64,000 nucleotides of DNA from Rhodomicrobium udaipurense JA643 (GTDB lineage: Bacteria > Pseudomonadota > Alphaproteobacteria > Rhizobiales > Rhodomicrobiaceae). Positions 54,032-63,150 of the stretch are shown one piece after another. The DNA is taken from positions 1-64,000 of the forward strand of contig NZ_JFZJ01000001.1 of NCBI RefSeq assembly GCF_000636015.1. Reading direction: 5' to 3'. The notes under the pieces were generated by a model. That model did not search any database. It had not been told where the DNA came from and was given only the letters and a program-made list of their open reading frames with translations. Numbering within the stretch: position 1 is the stretch's first letter; the number at the start of each line of letters is the position of its first letter. Position numbers and translations under genes: made by a program.

Positions 54032-54448
54032 ATGGGAGCAGTCGATCTGCCTCCGGACTACCGGCCATCTGAAGACGAACCTTTCATGAATGAGCGCCAG
54101 CGCGCTTATTTCCGGAAGAAACTTCTGGATTGGCGGGACGAGATTCTTCGCGAAAGCAGGGAAACGCTCGATTTTCTTCAGGATTCAACCCAACATCCCG
54201 ACATTACCGACCGTGCGAGCCACGAATCCGACCGTGGGATAGAACTTCGCGCGCGCGACCGTCAGCGGAAACTCATCGCCAAGATCGATGCGGCAATCGT
54301 CCGGATCGATGACGGCTCCTATGGCTACTGCGAGGAAACGGGCGAACCTATCGGCGTCAAGCGGCTGGACGCGCGTCCCGTGGCGACGCTGAGCCTCGAA
54401 GCGCAGGAGCGACACGAGCGCCGCGAACGCATCTATCGCGACGACTGA
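54032..54448 (+). CDS. dksA: DksA-family RNA polymerase regulator (zinc-less)
   Basis: 138 aa, DksA/TraR family, which binds the polymerase secondary channel and works with ppGpp. An N-terminal coiled coil (residues 25-60) and the globular part GSYGYCEETGEPIGVKRLDARP are seen. Only one cysteine remains of the four zinc ligands, which is common in alphaproteobacterial DksA. The ATG at 54032 follows GGGGGCGAC. Terminator right after. Confidence 0.93.
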   Translation: MGAVDLPPDYRPSEDEPFMNERQRAYFRKKLLDWRDEILRESRETLDFLQDSTQHPDITDRASHESDRGIELRARDRQRKLIAKIDAAIVRIDDGSYGYCEETGEPIGVKRLDARPVATLSLEAQERHERRERIYRDD

Positions 54449-54480
54449 GCGCGTCGAACTTTATTTTTTCAGACATGCTC

Positions 54481-54508
54481 CCGCCGCCCCTGAGGGCGGC
54501 GGTTTTTA
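54481..54508 (+). terminator. Terminator of dksA
   Basis: Perfect 9-bp stem CCGCCGCCC / GGGCGGCGG, CTGA loop, followed by TTTTTATTT. It lies 33 bases past dksA and is a strong rho-independent terminator. Confidence 0.93.
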
Positions 54509-54518
54509 TTTGATGCGA

Positions 54519-56861
54519 TCAGCCCGTCACGTCGAAGGCGGCGAGCGCGGCCATGTTGACGAGGTCGTTATCCGAAGAGCCGAGCGATGCGATCTGCACC
54601 GGCTTCGACAGGCCGACCAGCATCGGGCCGATCACGATCCCGCCGCCAAGCTCCTGAAGCATCTTGGTTGCGATACTCGCCGCGTGGAAGGCGGGCATTA
54701 TGAGCACGTTCGCCGTGTCCGACAGGCGGCAGAACGGATAAAGCGACATCGCGCGGCGGTTCAGCGCAACGTCTGCTGCCATCTCGCCGTCATACTCGAA
54801 GTCGACGCCGCGCTCGTCGAGCAGCTTCACCGCCCCGCGAAGTTGATCCGAGCGGTCGCTCTGCGGGTTGCCGAAGGTCGTGGCGGCTAGCATCGCGACG
54901 CGCGGCGTAAGCCCGAAGCGGCTTGCCACGCCCGCTGCTTCCACCGCGATGTCGGCAAGCTCCTGGGAGTTGGGCATGTCGTGCACGGAGGTATCGGCGA
55001 TGAGCACGACCTTGCCACGGGTCACGATGACCGAAACACCGATCACGCGGCGGCCCGGCATCGGATCGAGCACGCGGCGCACATCCTGAAGCGCGGTCGA
55101 CCAGTTGCGCGTGACGCCCGTCACCATCGCGTCGGCGTGGCCCATCGCCACCATGCAGGCGGCGAAGACGTTGCGCTCGTTGTGCACGAGGCGCAGGCAG
55201 TCGCGGTAGAGATAGCCCTTGCGCTGGAGCCGCTGATACAGGAATTCCGCGTATTGCTGGTTGTATTCCGACGTAGAGATATTGTGCTGCTCGAAGCTTT
55301 CGACGTTGTTCACGCCCGCCATGAAGAACGCCTGACGGATCTGTGCTTCGCGGCCGATGAGGATCGGCGTACCGAGCTTCTGGTTCGCGAATGAACTTGC
55401 GGCGCGGACAACCTGTTCTTCCTCGCCCTCGGCGAAGACGACGCGTTTCGGGCGCAGGCGAAGCGCCTCATGGATCGAGTTGATGAAGCCCGCCGCCGGA
55501 TCGAGCCGGGCGGAAAGGCGCACCTTGTAGCCTTCCATGTCAACGATGGGACGGCGCGCAACGCCGGAGTCCATGGCCGCTTTCGCCACGGCCAACGGGA
55601 TCGCAGTGATGAGGCGCGGATCGAATGGCGCGGGGATGATATAGTCCGGGCCGTAGCGCAGGCGCCGCCCGTAGACCTTCGCCACCGCGTCCGGCACGTC
55701 GGCGCGCGCGAGTTCCGCGAGCGCATTGGCCGCCGCGATCTTCATCGGCTCGTTGATGGTGCTGGCCTGCACGTCGAGCGCGCCCCGGAAGATATACGGG
55801 AAGCCGAGCACATTATTGACCTGGTTCGGGTAATCGGAGCGGCCCGTCGCCACGATGGCGTCATCGCGCACTTCCGCCACGTCTTCCGGCGTGATTTCCG
55901 GGTCGGGGTTCGCCATCGCGAAGATGATGGGCTTGTCGGCCATCGTCGCGACCATCTCTTTGGTCAGCGCGCCCGCTGCGGACAGGCCGAAGAACACGTC
56001 CGCGCCTTCGATCGCGTCGGCGAGCGTGCGCGCCTTCGTGTCGATCGCATGGGCCGACTTCCACTGGTTCATGCCCTTCTCGCGGCCGCGATAGATCACC
56101 CCCGACGTGTCGCACAGCGTCGCATTTTCGTGGCGCACGCCCAGCGCCTTCATGAGTTCGAGGCAGGCGATGCCCGCCGAGCCCGCGCCGTTGACGACGA
56201 GTTTCACGTCGGCGATGTCGCGGCCCGTGAGATGGACGGCGTTGATGAGGCCAGCCGCCGCGATGATCGCGGTGCCATGCTGGTCGTCGTGGAAAACGGG
56301 GATGTCCATCAGCTCGCGCAGGCGCTGCTCGATGATGAAACAGTCCGGCGCCTTGATGTCTTCGAGATTGATGCCGCCGAAGGACGGGCCGAGATAGCGC
56401 ACGGCGTTGATGAACGCGTCCACGTCTTGCGTATCGACTTCGAGGTCGATGGCATCCACGTCGGCGAAGCGCTTGAAGAGCACCGCCTTGCCCTCCATCA
56501 CGGGCTTCGAGGCGAGCGCGCCGAGATTGCCAAGGCCGAGGATCGCCGTTCCGTTCGAGATGACGGCGACGAGGTTGCCCTTCGCGGTGTAGTCGTAGGC
56601 GAGGCGCGGGTTTTCGGCGATGGCCTCCACAGGCACGGCCACGCCCGGCGAATAGGCGAGCGACAGGTCGCGCTGCGTCGCCATCGGCTTCGTCGGCACG
56701 ATTTCGAGCTTGCCAGGCTTGCCTTCGGCGTGGAATTGAAGTGCTTCCTGCCGCGTGAATTTCGGCGGCGCGGCGACTGGCGTGGTGTGGCGGTTTTCGC
56801 CGGTTTGGCCTTCGGAAACGGCTTTCGGTCGCGTCGGCGACGTGTTTTTTGAAACGGACAT
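54519..56861 (-). CDS. maeB: NADP-dependent malic enzyme, MaeB type (with phosphotransacetylase-like domain)
   Basis: 780 aa. The N-terminal malic enzyme part (about residues 1-430) has SLAYSPGVA, GTAILGLGNLG, FHDDQHGTAIIAAAG and VNGAGSAGIACLELM. The C-terminal part (about 450-780) is the phosphotransacetylase-like domain that binds acetyl-CoA/effectors but is not catalytic. Converts malate to pyruvate and feeds NADPH. The ATG at 56861 begins MSVSKNTSPTRP; a longer start is possible but low in conservation. Confidence 0.96.
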   Translation of the reverse strand: MSVSKNTSPTRPKAVSEGQTGENRHTTPVAAPPKFTRQEALQFHAEGKPGKLEIVPTKPMATQRDLSLAYSPGVAVPVEAIAENPRLAYDYTAKGNLVAVISNGTAILGLGNLGALASKPVMEGKAVLFKRFADVDAIDLEVDTQDVDAFINAVRYLGPSFGGINLEDIKAPDCFIIEQRLRELMDIPVFHDDQHGTAIIAAAGLINAVHLTGRDIADVKLVVNGAGSAGIACLELMKALGVRHENATLCDTSGVIYRGREKGMNQWKSAHAIDTKARTLADAIEGADVFFGLSAAGALTKEMVATMADKPIIFAMANPDPEITPEDVAEVRDDAIVATGRSDYPNQVNNVLGFPYIFRGALDVQASTINEPMKIAAANALAELARADVPDAVAKVYGRRLRYGPDYIIPAPFDPRLITAIPLAVAKAAMDSGVARRPIVDMEGYKVRLSARLDPAAGFINSIHEALRLRPKRVVFAEGEEEQVVRAASSFANQKLGTPILIGREAQIRQAFFMAGVNNVESFEQHNISTSEYNQQYAEFLYQRLQRKGYLYRDCLRLVHNERNVFAACMVAMGHADAMVTGVTRNWSTALQDVRRVLDPMPGRRVIGVSVIVTRGKVVLIADTSVHDMPNSQELADIAVEAAGVASRFGLTPRVAMLAATTFGNPQSDRSDQLRGAVKLLDERGVDFEYDGEMAADVALNRRAMSLYPFCRLSDTANVLIMPAFHAASIATKMLQELGGGIVIGPMLVGLSKPVQIASLGSSDNDLVNMAALAAFDVTG

Positions 56862-57254
56862 GTCGATCTTCTGATGAGATGGGGACGCGGCCCGGTCTCG
56901 CACGCCGGAACGCTTTGTGGTTGACGTTAGCGCCCGCGAACGGGGCACACAAGCGCGCTGGCGCCTCATGCTGAACCTTTTCGCCACAACCTTTCGATTG
57001 ATAACAGTTTTTTGGCGATCTCATTCGCCCGCCAGGCGCGTCTTGCGATGCAGCCTGAGGGCGAGGCGTCGTGACCATGCAATTATAGGGCGTACAAAGA
57101 ATTTTTCGCTTCCGAGTGATCGGATTTTGTTCCTATTTGTTGATCGGATTATGGAAGCAAAGTTTTAGGCATGCCGTGCAAAAACCAGCGTAGGCCGCAG
57201 GCTTCCACCGCTGGGTGATCGTTCCGGCGCACGCGATCTCAGCACTTGGTAACG
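56862..57254. other. Divergent spacer between maeB and the SUMF1-like gene
   Basis: Contains a direct repeat TGATCGGATT at 57117-57126 and again at 57141-57150 (24-bp period), in an AT-rich stretch that probably holds the promoters. No gene seen. Confidence 0.4.
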
Positions 57255-58145
57255 ATGGGTGGGGTAGACGTGGAGGAGTGTATCGATTGGAAACATCCCA
57301 TGATTGGCGCATTTCTCGTTGTGCTCGTAGTTCTGTTCATGCCGCAAAGCGCCGACGCACAGCGGCGTTCTTCGCAGGCTGACGCTCCAAAAACCTTCCG
57401 CGACTGCTCGAACTGCCCGGAGATGGTGCCTCTGCCAGCGGGCGAGTTTCTGATGGGATCGCCCGAGACGGAGCGCGGCCGCAACAAGGACGAGGGGCCG
57501 CAGCGCCGCGTGTCGGTTCCGGCCTTCGCGGCGGGCAAATATGAAGTGACCTTCGCCGAATACGACGCCTGCGTGGCGGATGGCGGTTGCGCCAACAAGC
57601 CCGCCGACGAGGGATGGGGACGCGGCCGCAAGCCCGCGATCAACGTCTCGTGGGACGACGCTCAAGCCTATGTTTCGTGGCTCTCGCGAACGACGGGCCA
57701 GCCCTATCGCCTGCTCACCGAAGCGGAATGGGAATACGCCGCGCGCGGCCAGACGACAGTCGCGGAGCGCGTGTTGCCCTTCTCGACGGGGCGAACCATC
57801 AACTACCGGCAGGCGAATTACGACGCGAATTTTGTCTACCCCGGCGGCCAGCAGGGCGAATACAGGCAGAAGACGACAAATGTCGGCTCGTTCCAGAGGA
57901 ATGCGTTCGGTCTTCACGACATGCACGGCAATGCGTGGGAATGGGTCGAGGATTGCTATCGCCCGACCTACGAAGGCGCTCCGACCGACGCCACGGCCGT
58001 ACAGGATGCGACCTGCGAGCTTCGCATTTTGCGGGGCGGCTCATGGAACTATCACCCCCGGCTTTTGCGTTCGGCGTATCGGTATGCCACGCCCGGCACC
58101 ATTCGTCTCAATTCGTTCGGGTTTCGCGTCGCGAGGCCGCTTTGA
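57255..58145 (+). CDS. Exported SUMF1/formylglycine-generating-enzyme-like protein
   Basis: 296 aa. A hydrophobic leader (about residues 16-30, MIGAFLVVLVVLFM...SADAQ) is followed by the FGE-sulfatase domain: MVPLPAGEFLMGSPETERG, YEVTFAEYDACVADGGC, INVSWDDAQAYVSWLS, YRLLTEAEWEYAARG, NAFGLHDMHGNAWEWVEDCY, LRGGSWNYHPRLLRSAYR. The catalytic FGE cysteines are not clearly both present. Many secreted members bind or modify other proteins. Start uncertain: ATG 57255, GTG 57270 or ATG 57300. Downstream L,D-transpeptidase gene is 21 bases away. Confidence 0.88.
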   Translation: MGGVDVEECIDWKHPMIGAFLVVLVVLFMPQSADAQRRSSQADAPKTFRDCSNCPEMVPLPAGEFLMGSPETERGRNKDEGPQRRVSVPAFAAGKYEVTFAEYDACVADGGCANKPADEGWGRGRKPAINVSWDDAQAYVSWLSRTTGQPYRLLTEAEWEYAARGQTTVAERVLPFSTGRTINYRQANYDANFVYPGGQQGEYRQKTTNVGSFQRNAFGLHDMHGNAWEWVEDCYRPTYEGAPTDATAVQDATCELRILRGGSWNYHPRLLRSAYRYATPGTIRLNSFGFRVARPL

Positions 58146-58166
58146 TGCATCTCTGAGGGCCTCGAT

Positions 58167-59795
58167 ATGAAAAAACTCAAGCTCATCACGTCCTGCGCGT
58201 TCGTTGTTCTCGTGGTGGCGGCGCTGTCCGCTCCCGCGCCAACACCCGCCGACGCGCGTTCGAACCGCTACATGGACGACGACTACACGCGGCCGAGGTT
58301 CGGGGCCGCGCCCGTGCTTGCCATCGTCGGCCTGAAACAACAGCGCATCACGGTCTACGACGCGCGCGGCAAGATGCTGGAATCGCCCGTATCGAGCGGC
58401 GCAACCGGCTATGAGACGCCGCCCGGCATCTACAGCATCGTGCAGAAGAAGGAGGAGCATCACTCCAACCTCTATGATGACGCGTCGATGCCCTATATGC
58501 AGCGCATCCTCTGGACCGGCATAGCGCTGCACGAGGGCGCTTTGCCCGGCTATGCCGCGAGCCATGGCTGCATCCGGTTGCCGGGCTCGTTCGCGCAGAG
58601 GCTGTTCGGCCTCACGAACATGGGCATGCGCGTGATCGTGGCGCGCGAGGACATCGCGCCCGCTCCGATCGCCCAGCCCTTCCTGTTCGGTGCGCGCGAG
58701 GTGGCAGAGGAAAGCGACGGCGAGACGTCGATCCTCGGGATTCCCGTGAGCGTCGGTCGCGATAATGGCTCCGACCTGTTGCAGCGGCTGCGCCTCAACG
58801 CGATGGCGAAGAGGGGCGAAGCGGAGGCCGCCGCCCGGCGCGAAAAGGAACTGAAGCAGATCGCGCAGAAAAAGGCCGCCGAAGCCGCGCCCGCGTTGAA
58901 GGTGGTTGCGGCCGCCGAGCGCGATGTCGCCAGGGCGGAGGCAGACTTCGCGGCGACGGCCAAGTTGATCGAGGGCGCCGACACGGACGCGAAGGCGGAA
59001 AAGGCGGCGAAGGCGAAGGAATTGGCGACAGCGAAGCTCGCATCGGCGCGCGAGAAGCTTGTCCAGGCGAAGGCGCAGGCTGAAGCGAAGGCCGCCGCCG
59101 CGTCGACGGCAAAGCAGGAAGCCGAGGCGGCGGAAGAGGCGAAAAGCACAGCGCAGGACGCCGCCGACGAGGCCGAACTGAACACCGCGCCCGTTTCGGT
59201 GCTCATCAGCCGCAAGACGCATCGGCTTTATATCCGCAAGGCCAACCAGCCGATTTACGAAGGCCCGGTCTCGATCCGCGATGACGACAAGCCCATCGGG
59301 TCATTCGTATACACAGCCGTCGATACGTCGCGTTCCGGCGCGCTGAACTGGAGCGTCGTTTCGCTGTACAAGGATGCGCTCAACGTCGAGCCTTACGTGA
59401 AGCAGAAGGAGCCGGCCTCGAAGAAGAAGCAGCCGCCCGCGCCGCCGCATGCGACCGATGTCGCGGCCGCGACGGCAGCGCTCGACCGGTTGACGGTGCC
59501 GCAGGAAGCGCTGGACAAGATTTCGGCGGTGGTGCTGCCGGGGTCGTCGCTCATCATCACCGATGAAGCGCCGAGCGTCGAAACCGGCAAGGACACCGAT
59601 TTTATCGTGTTCATGAGCGGCGAGCCGGCAGGCAGCATGGCAATCCGCAAGCGCGCGCCGAGCCAGGGCTGGGCGCGTCGCGGTGGCGAGACGGACTTCT
59701 GGGGCAATCCGCGCCCGCGTCGGTATGGCGGCGGGGGAGGCGGCTGGTCGCGCGGCGGTGGCGGCGGGTTTCCGTCTTTCTTCGGCGGATTTTAG
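58167..59795 (+). CDS. L,D-transpeptidase with tandem second (degenerate) domain
   Basis: 542 aa. Signal peptide/anchor MKKLKLITSCAFVVLVVAAL. An N-terminal YkuD catalytic domain with SHGCIRL (active Cys near residue 134) is followed by an Ala/Lys/Glu-rich coiled coil (about residues 210-325), then a second region (about 330-400: VSVLISRKTHRLYIRKANQP...GPVSIRDDD) that looks like the first half of a YkuD domain without its catalytic Cys. The C-terminus is Gly/Trp rich (GGGGGGWSRGGGGG). Likely cross-links peptidoglycan in the periplasm. Confidence 0.86.
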   Translation: MKKLKLITSCAFVVLVVAALSAPAPTPADARSNRYMDDDYTRPRFGAAPVLAIVGLKQQRITVYDARGKMLESPVSSGATGYETPPGIYSIVQKKEEHHSNLYDDASMPYMQRILWTGIALHEGALPGYAASHGCIRLPGSFAQRLFGLTNMGMRVIVAREDIAPAPIAQPFLFGAREVAEESDGETSILGIPVSVGRDNGSDLLQRLRLNAMAKRGEAEAAARREKELKQIAQKKAAEAAPALKVVAAAERDVARAEADFAATAKLIEGADTDAKAEKAAKAKELATAKLASAREKLVQAKAQAEAKAAAASTAKQEAEAAEEAKSTAQDAADEAELNTAPVSVLISRKTHRLYIRKANQPIYEGPVSIRDDDKPIGSFVYTAVDTSRSGALNWSVVSLYKDALNVEPYVKQKEPASKKKQPPAPPHATDVAAATAALDRLTVPQEALDKISAVVLPGSSLIITDEAPSVETGKDTDFIVFMSGEPAGSMAIRKRAPSQGWARRGGETDFWGNPRPRRYGGGGGGWSRGGGGGFPSFFGGF

Positions 59796-59827
59796 CCGAA
59801 GCCTCGATAGCTGAAGGAAACGCATCG

Positions 59828-59856
59828 AAAAAGGCTGGGGTATTCCCGGCCTTTTT
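59828..59856 (+). terminator. Terminator after the L,D-transpeptidase gene
   Basis: AAAAAGGCTGGG at 59828-59839 and CCCGGCCTTTTT at 59845-59856 form a 12-bp stem with one mismatch or wobble and a 5-base loop, ending in TTTTT. It lies about 30 bases after the stop codon. Confidence 0.88.
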
Positions 59857-59997
59857 CAGTCGGCGGCGGATCGCTGGGTTGGGTATCGCCGCCCTTCAGG
59901 AGCGCCTTTTTGCCGCTGCAACCTGCGAATTGAGCCGGTTTCATACAGCGGAGGCTTAATTGTGAGGACATTACGGCTCCGGTGCGCAAAAAAGTGA

Positions 59998-60026
59998 TTG
60001 GCAAGCCGTAAACGCACTCTTATCTT
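59998..60026 (+). promoter_or_regulatory. nadA promoter (sigma70-like)
   Basis: -35 TTGGCA at 59998-60003, 17-bp spacer, -10 TATCTT at 60021-60026. The predicted transcription start (about 60033) falls at the base of the structured leader. Confidence 0.6.
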
Positions 60027-60036
60027 ATAGTCCGAG

Positions 60037-60116
60037 TGAGCATAAGGTCGAGTCGAGTGATCGGCTGGGACAGGAAACCCGAGGGGTTCCTTTTTTGCCT
60101 GTCCCTCTTATGCTCA
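60037..60116 (+). ncRNA. Structured 5' leader of nadA (nested hairpins, candidate riboregulator)
   Basis: Three nested stems: outer TGAGCATAAG (60037-60046) with CTTATGCTCA (60107-60116), 10 bp; middle GGGACAGG (60067-60074) with CCTGTCCC (60098-60105), 8 bp; inner AACCC (60076-60080) with GGGTT (60084-60088). The inner hairpin is followed directly by six T (60091-60096), as in an intrinsic terminator. Start codon of nadA lies 50 bases beyond. Function is inferred: attenuation or ligand-controlled expression. Confidence 0.55.
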
Positions 60117-60166
60117 GGCGGAGCATTACTCCCGGCGACGGGTGGTGGGGTGGAGGACTTTTCGGC

Positions 60167-61267
60167 ATGGCATTTCTCGATAGCGGCGTGGAGCCGATCC
60201 GTCGGCATAGGGGCGCAGACCCGGTATGCACGCTCGATGCGGACATCGACATCGAACCCGCTCGCCATCATTTCGACGCTGCCTTCGTCCGCGAGGCCAT
60301 CCGCGAACTGAAGCCGGTCTATGCCAAGGTCGAGCGCGTGATCCCGTCCTTCGAATGGGCCGCGCATGCGCCTTATATCAAGGCGATCCGCGACCTAAAG
60401 CGCGAGAAGAATGCCGTCGTTCTTGCTCACAATTACATGACGCCGGAAATCTTTCACGGCGTGGGCGACATCCTGGGCGACAGCCTCCAACTGGCGAAGG
60501 AAGCGGCCAAGACCGACGCGGACATCATCGTCCAGTGCGGCGTACACTTCATGGCCGAGACCTCGAAGCTGATGTGCCCGGAAAAGAAGATTCTTATCCC
60601 GGACCCGAAGGCGGGCTGCTCGCTCGCCTCGTCGATAACGGCCGAGGACGTGCGCGCGCTTCGCGCCGCCTATCCGGGCGTGCCGGTCGTCACCTATGTC
60701 AACACGAGCGCGGCGGTGAAGGCCGAATGCGACATCTGCTGCACCTCGGCGAATGCGGTGAAGGTGGTGGAAAGCCTCGGCGCGCCGCGCGTGCTGCTGA
60801 TCCCCGACCAGTATCTCGCGCGCTACGTGGCGACGCAGACGAAGGTCGAGATCATCTCGTGGAAGGGCGCGTGCGAGGTGCATGAGCGCTTCACGGGCGC
60901 CGAGCTTCGCGGCTATCGCGAGGCCGAGCCGAACGTGAAGATCATCGCGCATCCCGAGTGCCCGCCGGACGTGATCGCCGAAGCCGACTACACCGGCTCG
61001 ACAGCAGGCATGATCAAGTGGGTTACGGATCACCAGCCGAAGCGCGTCGTGCTCGTCACCGAGTGCTCGATGGCGGACAACGTTGCCTACGCCGCGCCGA
61101 AGACCGAATTTACGCGGCCGTGCAACCTGTGCCCCCACATGAAGCGCATCTCGCTGCCGAAGATTCTCGACAGCCTTCTTTACGAGAAAGTTGAGGTCAC
61201 GGTCGATCCGGCAGTTGCGGATCGTGCGAGACTCGCTGTTGAACGTATGGTGAAGCTGCCGCTTTGA
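60167..61267 (+). CDS. nadA: Quinolinate synthase
   Basis: 366 aa. Condenses iminoaspartate and dihydroxyacetone phosphate to quinolinate in NAD synthesis, using a [4Fe-4S] cluster. [27 protein letters not shown], and C-terminal [12 protein letters not shown] are visible, with cluster cysteines among those in CGVHF, ECDICC and CNLC. The ATG at 60167 has GGAGG ten bases upstream. Followed by nadB after 189 bases. Confidence 0.95.
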   Translation: MAFLDSGVEPIRRHRGADPVCTLDADIDIEPARHHFDAAFVREAIRELKPVYAKVERVIPSFEWAAHAPYIKAIRDLKREKNAVVLAHNYMTPEIFHGVGDILGDSLQLAKEAAKTDADIIVQCGVHFMAETSKLMCPEKKILIPDPKAGCSLASSITAEDVRALRAAYPGVPVVTYVNTSAAVKAECDICCTSANAVKVVESLGAPRVLLIPDQYLARYVATQTKVEIISWKGACEVHERFTGAELRGYREAEPNVKIIAHPECPPDVIAEADYTGSTAGMIKWVTDHQPKRVVLVTECSMADNVAYAAPKTEFTRPCNLCPHMKRISLPKILDSLLYEKVEVTVDPAVADRARLAVERMVKLPL

Positions 61268-61371
61268 GCAATTCAAGGAAAACAGAAACCGAGTCTCCGC
61301 CCGGAGTTGCTACTGAACAATAAGCTGGAGCGCTTGAATGATTCCGTTTAATGCGGAGGCGCTTTAAGTCC

Positions 61372-61403
61372 GAAGCGTTGGCGGTGGCTGCCGCCGACGC
61401 TTC
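61372..61403 (+). other. Hairpin in the nadA-nadB gap
   Basis: A 13-bp stem GAAGCGTTGGCGG / CCGCCGACGCTTC with one T-G wobble and a 6-base loop. No T-run, so a processing or stability element is more likely than a terminator. Confidence 0.6.
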
Positions 61404-61456
61404 TGCAACCTCGTCGGTGAGGATGCGCCGACTTTTCAGGTGGGGAGCATCCCGAA

Positions 61457-63109
61457 ATGATCGATAAACGCGCGAAAGACCTGCTGCCTTTTCGGCGGCG
61501 GACGGCGCCTGATCGCGTTCTGGTGGTTGGCGGCGGACTTGCCGGGCTGTTCACGGCGCTTCGGCTTGCGCCGCTGCCCGTCACGGTGCTGACGCCGAAG
61601 CCGCTCGGCGAGGGTTCGTCTTCGGCGTGGGCGCAGGGCGGCATCGCGGCGGCTATCGGCGCGGGCGACGATGCGGATTCTCACGCGGCGGATACCATCG
61701 CGGCGGGCGCGGGGCTGACCGATCCCGAGGTTGCGCGTGTCGTCACGAGCGAGGCGGGCGATCGCATCCGCGACCTTCTTTCTTATGGCGTGCCATTCGA
61801 CCGCGAGCTTGATGGCAAGCTTCGTCTCTCGCAGGAGGCCGCCCACAGCGCGCGCCGCATCGTGCGCGTCGATGGCGACCGCGCGGGCAAGGCCGTGATG
61901 GCCGCGCTGATCGCAACGGTCGCGAAGACGCCGTCGATCTCCGTGCTCGAAAATGTCGAAGCGGTGGAACTCGTCAAGCGCGACGGCCGCGTGATCGGGC
62001 TTTACGCCACCCGCAGCGGCAGCCATGGACGAGCCTCGTTTCTCGCGGGCCGCGCGGTCGTGCTCGCGACCGGCGGTATCGGCCAGCTTTTCCGCGTCAC
62101 CACCAACCCGGCGGAAGCGCGCGGCGGCGGGCTCGCCATGGCGGCGCGGGTCGGGGCCATCATCGCCGACCCGGAATTCGTGCAGTTTCATCCGACTGCG
62201 TTCGACGTGAGCCGCGATCCCGCGCCGTTGGCCTCGGAGGCCATTCGCGGCGACGGCGGCCGCCTCGTGAACCGCGACGGTGAGCGTTTCATGCTGGCCA
62301 TCGACCCGCGCGGCGAGCTTGCTCCGCGCGACGTGGTGGCGCGCGGCGTGCATCGCGAGATTGCGGCAGGACGCGGCGCTTTCCTCGACGTGCGCGCGCT
62401 CGACCTCGCCCGCGGTTTCCCGACCGCCTACGAAGTGTGCACCGAGGCGGGCATCGACCCCGCGAAACAGCCGATCCCCATCGCACCCGCCGCGCATTAT
62501 CATATGGGCGGCGTCTCGACCGACATGCGCGGACGCACCTCGCTCACCGGGCTATGGGCCTGCGGCGAGGTCGCGTGTACCGGGCTTCACGGTGCGAACC
62601 GGCTCGCGTCGAATTCGCTTCTCGAAGCGGTGGTGTTCGCGGCTCGCGTCGCTGACGATATCGCGGCGGATGCCCCGCACTGGCCCGCGATGGGCGACAT
62701 CGAAGCACCCGAGACCATCGCCGTTCCGGTCGTCGAGCCTGCCGAGGAGGCGCGCCTTCTGAAGCGCCTGCGTGAGGTGATGGCGAGCCACGTCGGCGTC
62801 GAGCGAACGGCCGCAACACTGAAGGCGGCGCTCCAGTCGGTGGTCGACATTTCGCGCGTCGCCACTTCGCCTGCGCTTGCCAACATGGCCGCCTCCGCGA
62901 TCCTGATCGCGGCCGCCGCGCATGAGCGCAAGGAAAGCCGCGGCGCGCATTGCCGGCTCGACTTCCCCACCGCGAAGGAGCGAAGCCGCCACACCTTCAT
63001 GACGCTGACCGATGCCGTCGGGATTGCCGCGCGCGTGACGGGCAAGTCGGCTTTCGATGCCGAAGATGCGCGAGCGGTTCGGGCACGGGCGGCGGATCTG
63101 GCCGGGTAG
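61457..63109 (+). CDS. nadB: L-aspartate oxidase
   Basis: 550 aa. FAD-dependent enzyme producing iminoaspartate for NadA. VLVVGGGLAGLFTALRLA near the N-terminus, SSAWAQGGIAAA, HSARRIVRVDGDRAGKA, the HPTAF and GLWACGEVACTGLHGANRLASNSLLE segments are all family signatures. nadC, often next, is absent here: nadB is followed by a hairpin and the convergent phaC. Confidence 0.96.
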   Translation: MIDKRAKDLLPFRRRTAPDRVLVVGGGLAGLFTALRLAPLPVTVLTPKPLGEGSSSAWAQGGIAAAIGAGDDADSHAADTIAAGAGLTDPEVARVVTSEAGDRIRDLLSYGVPFDRELDGKLRLSQEAAHSARRIVRVDGDRAGKAVMAALIATVAKTPSISVLENVEAVELVKRDGRVIGLYATRSGSHGRASFLAGRAVVLATGGIGQLFRVTTNPAEARGGGLAMAARVGAIIADPEFVQFHPTAFDVSRDPAPLASEAIRGDGGRLVNRDGERFMLAIDPRGELAPRDVVARGVHREIAAGRGAFLDVRALDLARGFPTAYEVCTEAGIDPAKQPIPIAPAAHYHMGGVSTDMRGRTSLTGLWACGEVACTGLHGANRLASNSLLEAVVFAARVADDIAADAPHWPAMGDIEAPETIAVPVVEPAEEARLLKRLREVMASHVGVERTAATLKAALQSVVDISRVATSPALANMAASAILIAAAAHERKESRGAHCRLDFPTAKERSRHTFMTLTDAVGIAARVTGKSAFDAEDARAVRARAADLAG

Positions 63110-63120
63110 GGCGTTTCAGG

Positions 63121-63150
63121 CGAGGCGCGCGAAGTCATTCGCGCGCCTCG
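63121..63150 (+). other. Strong hairpin after nadB
   Basis: A perfect 13-bp stem CGAGGCGCGCGAA with its complement and a 4-base loop GTCA, 12 bases after the nadB stop. There is no T-run. A second small palindrome CGTTTC AGT GAAACG lies at 63161-63175. They may form the 3' end of the nadAB message. Confidence 0.65.

Larger units (their letters stand above)
59796..60166. other. Spacer with terminator, promoter and leader before nadA
   Basis: Holds the terminator at 59828-59856, the nadA promoter at 59998-60026 and the structured leader from about 60033. The stretch 59857-59997 shows nothing else recognisable. Confidence 0.5.

Noticed and set aside
60037-60116. 6S RNA or tRNA-like RNA
   Set aside because: The hairpin is shorter than 6S RNA, has no central bulge, and no cloverleaf is possible.
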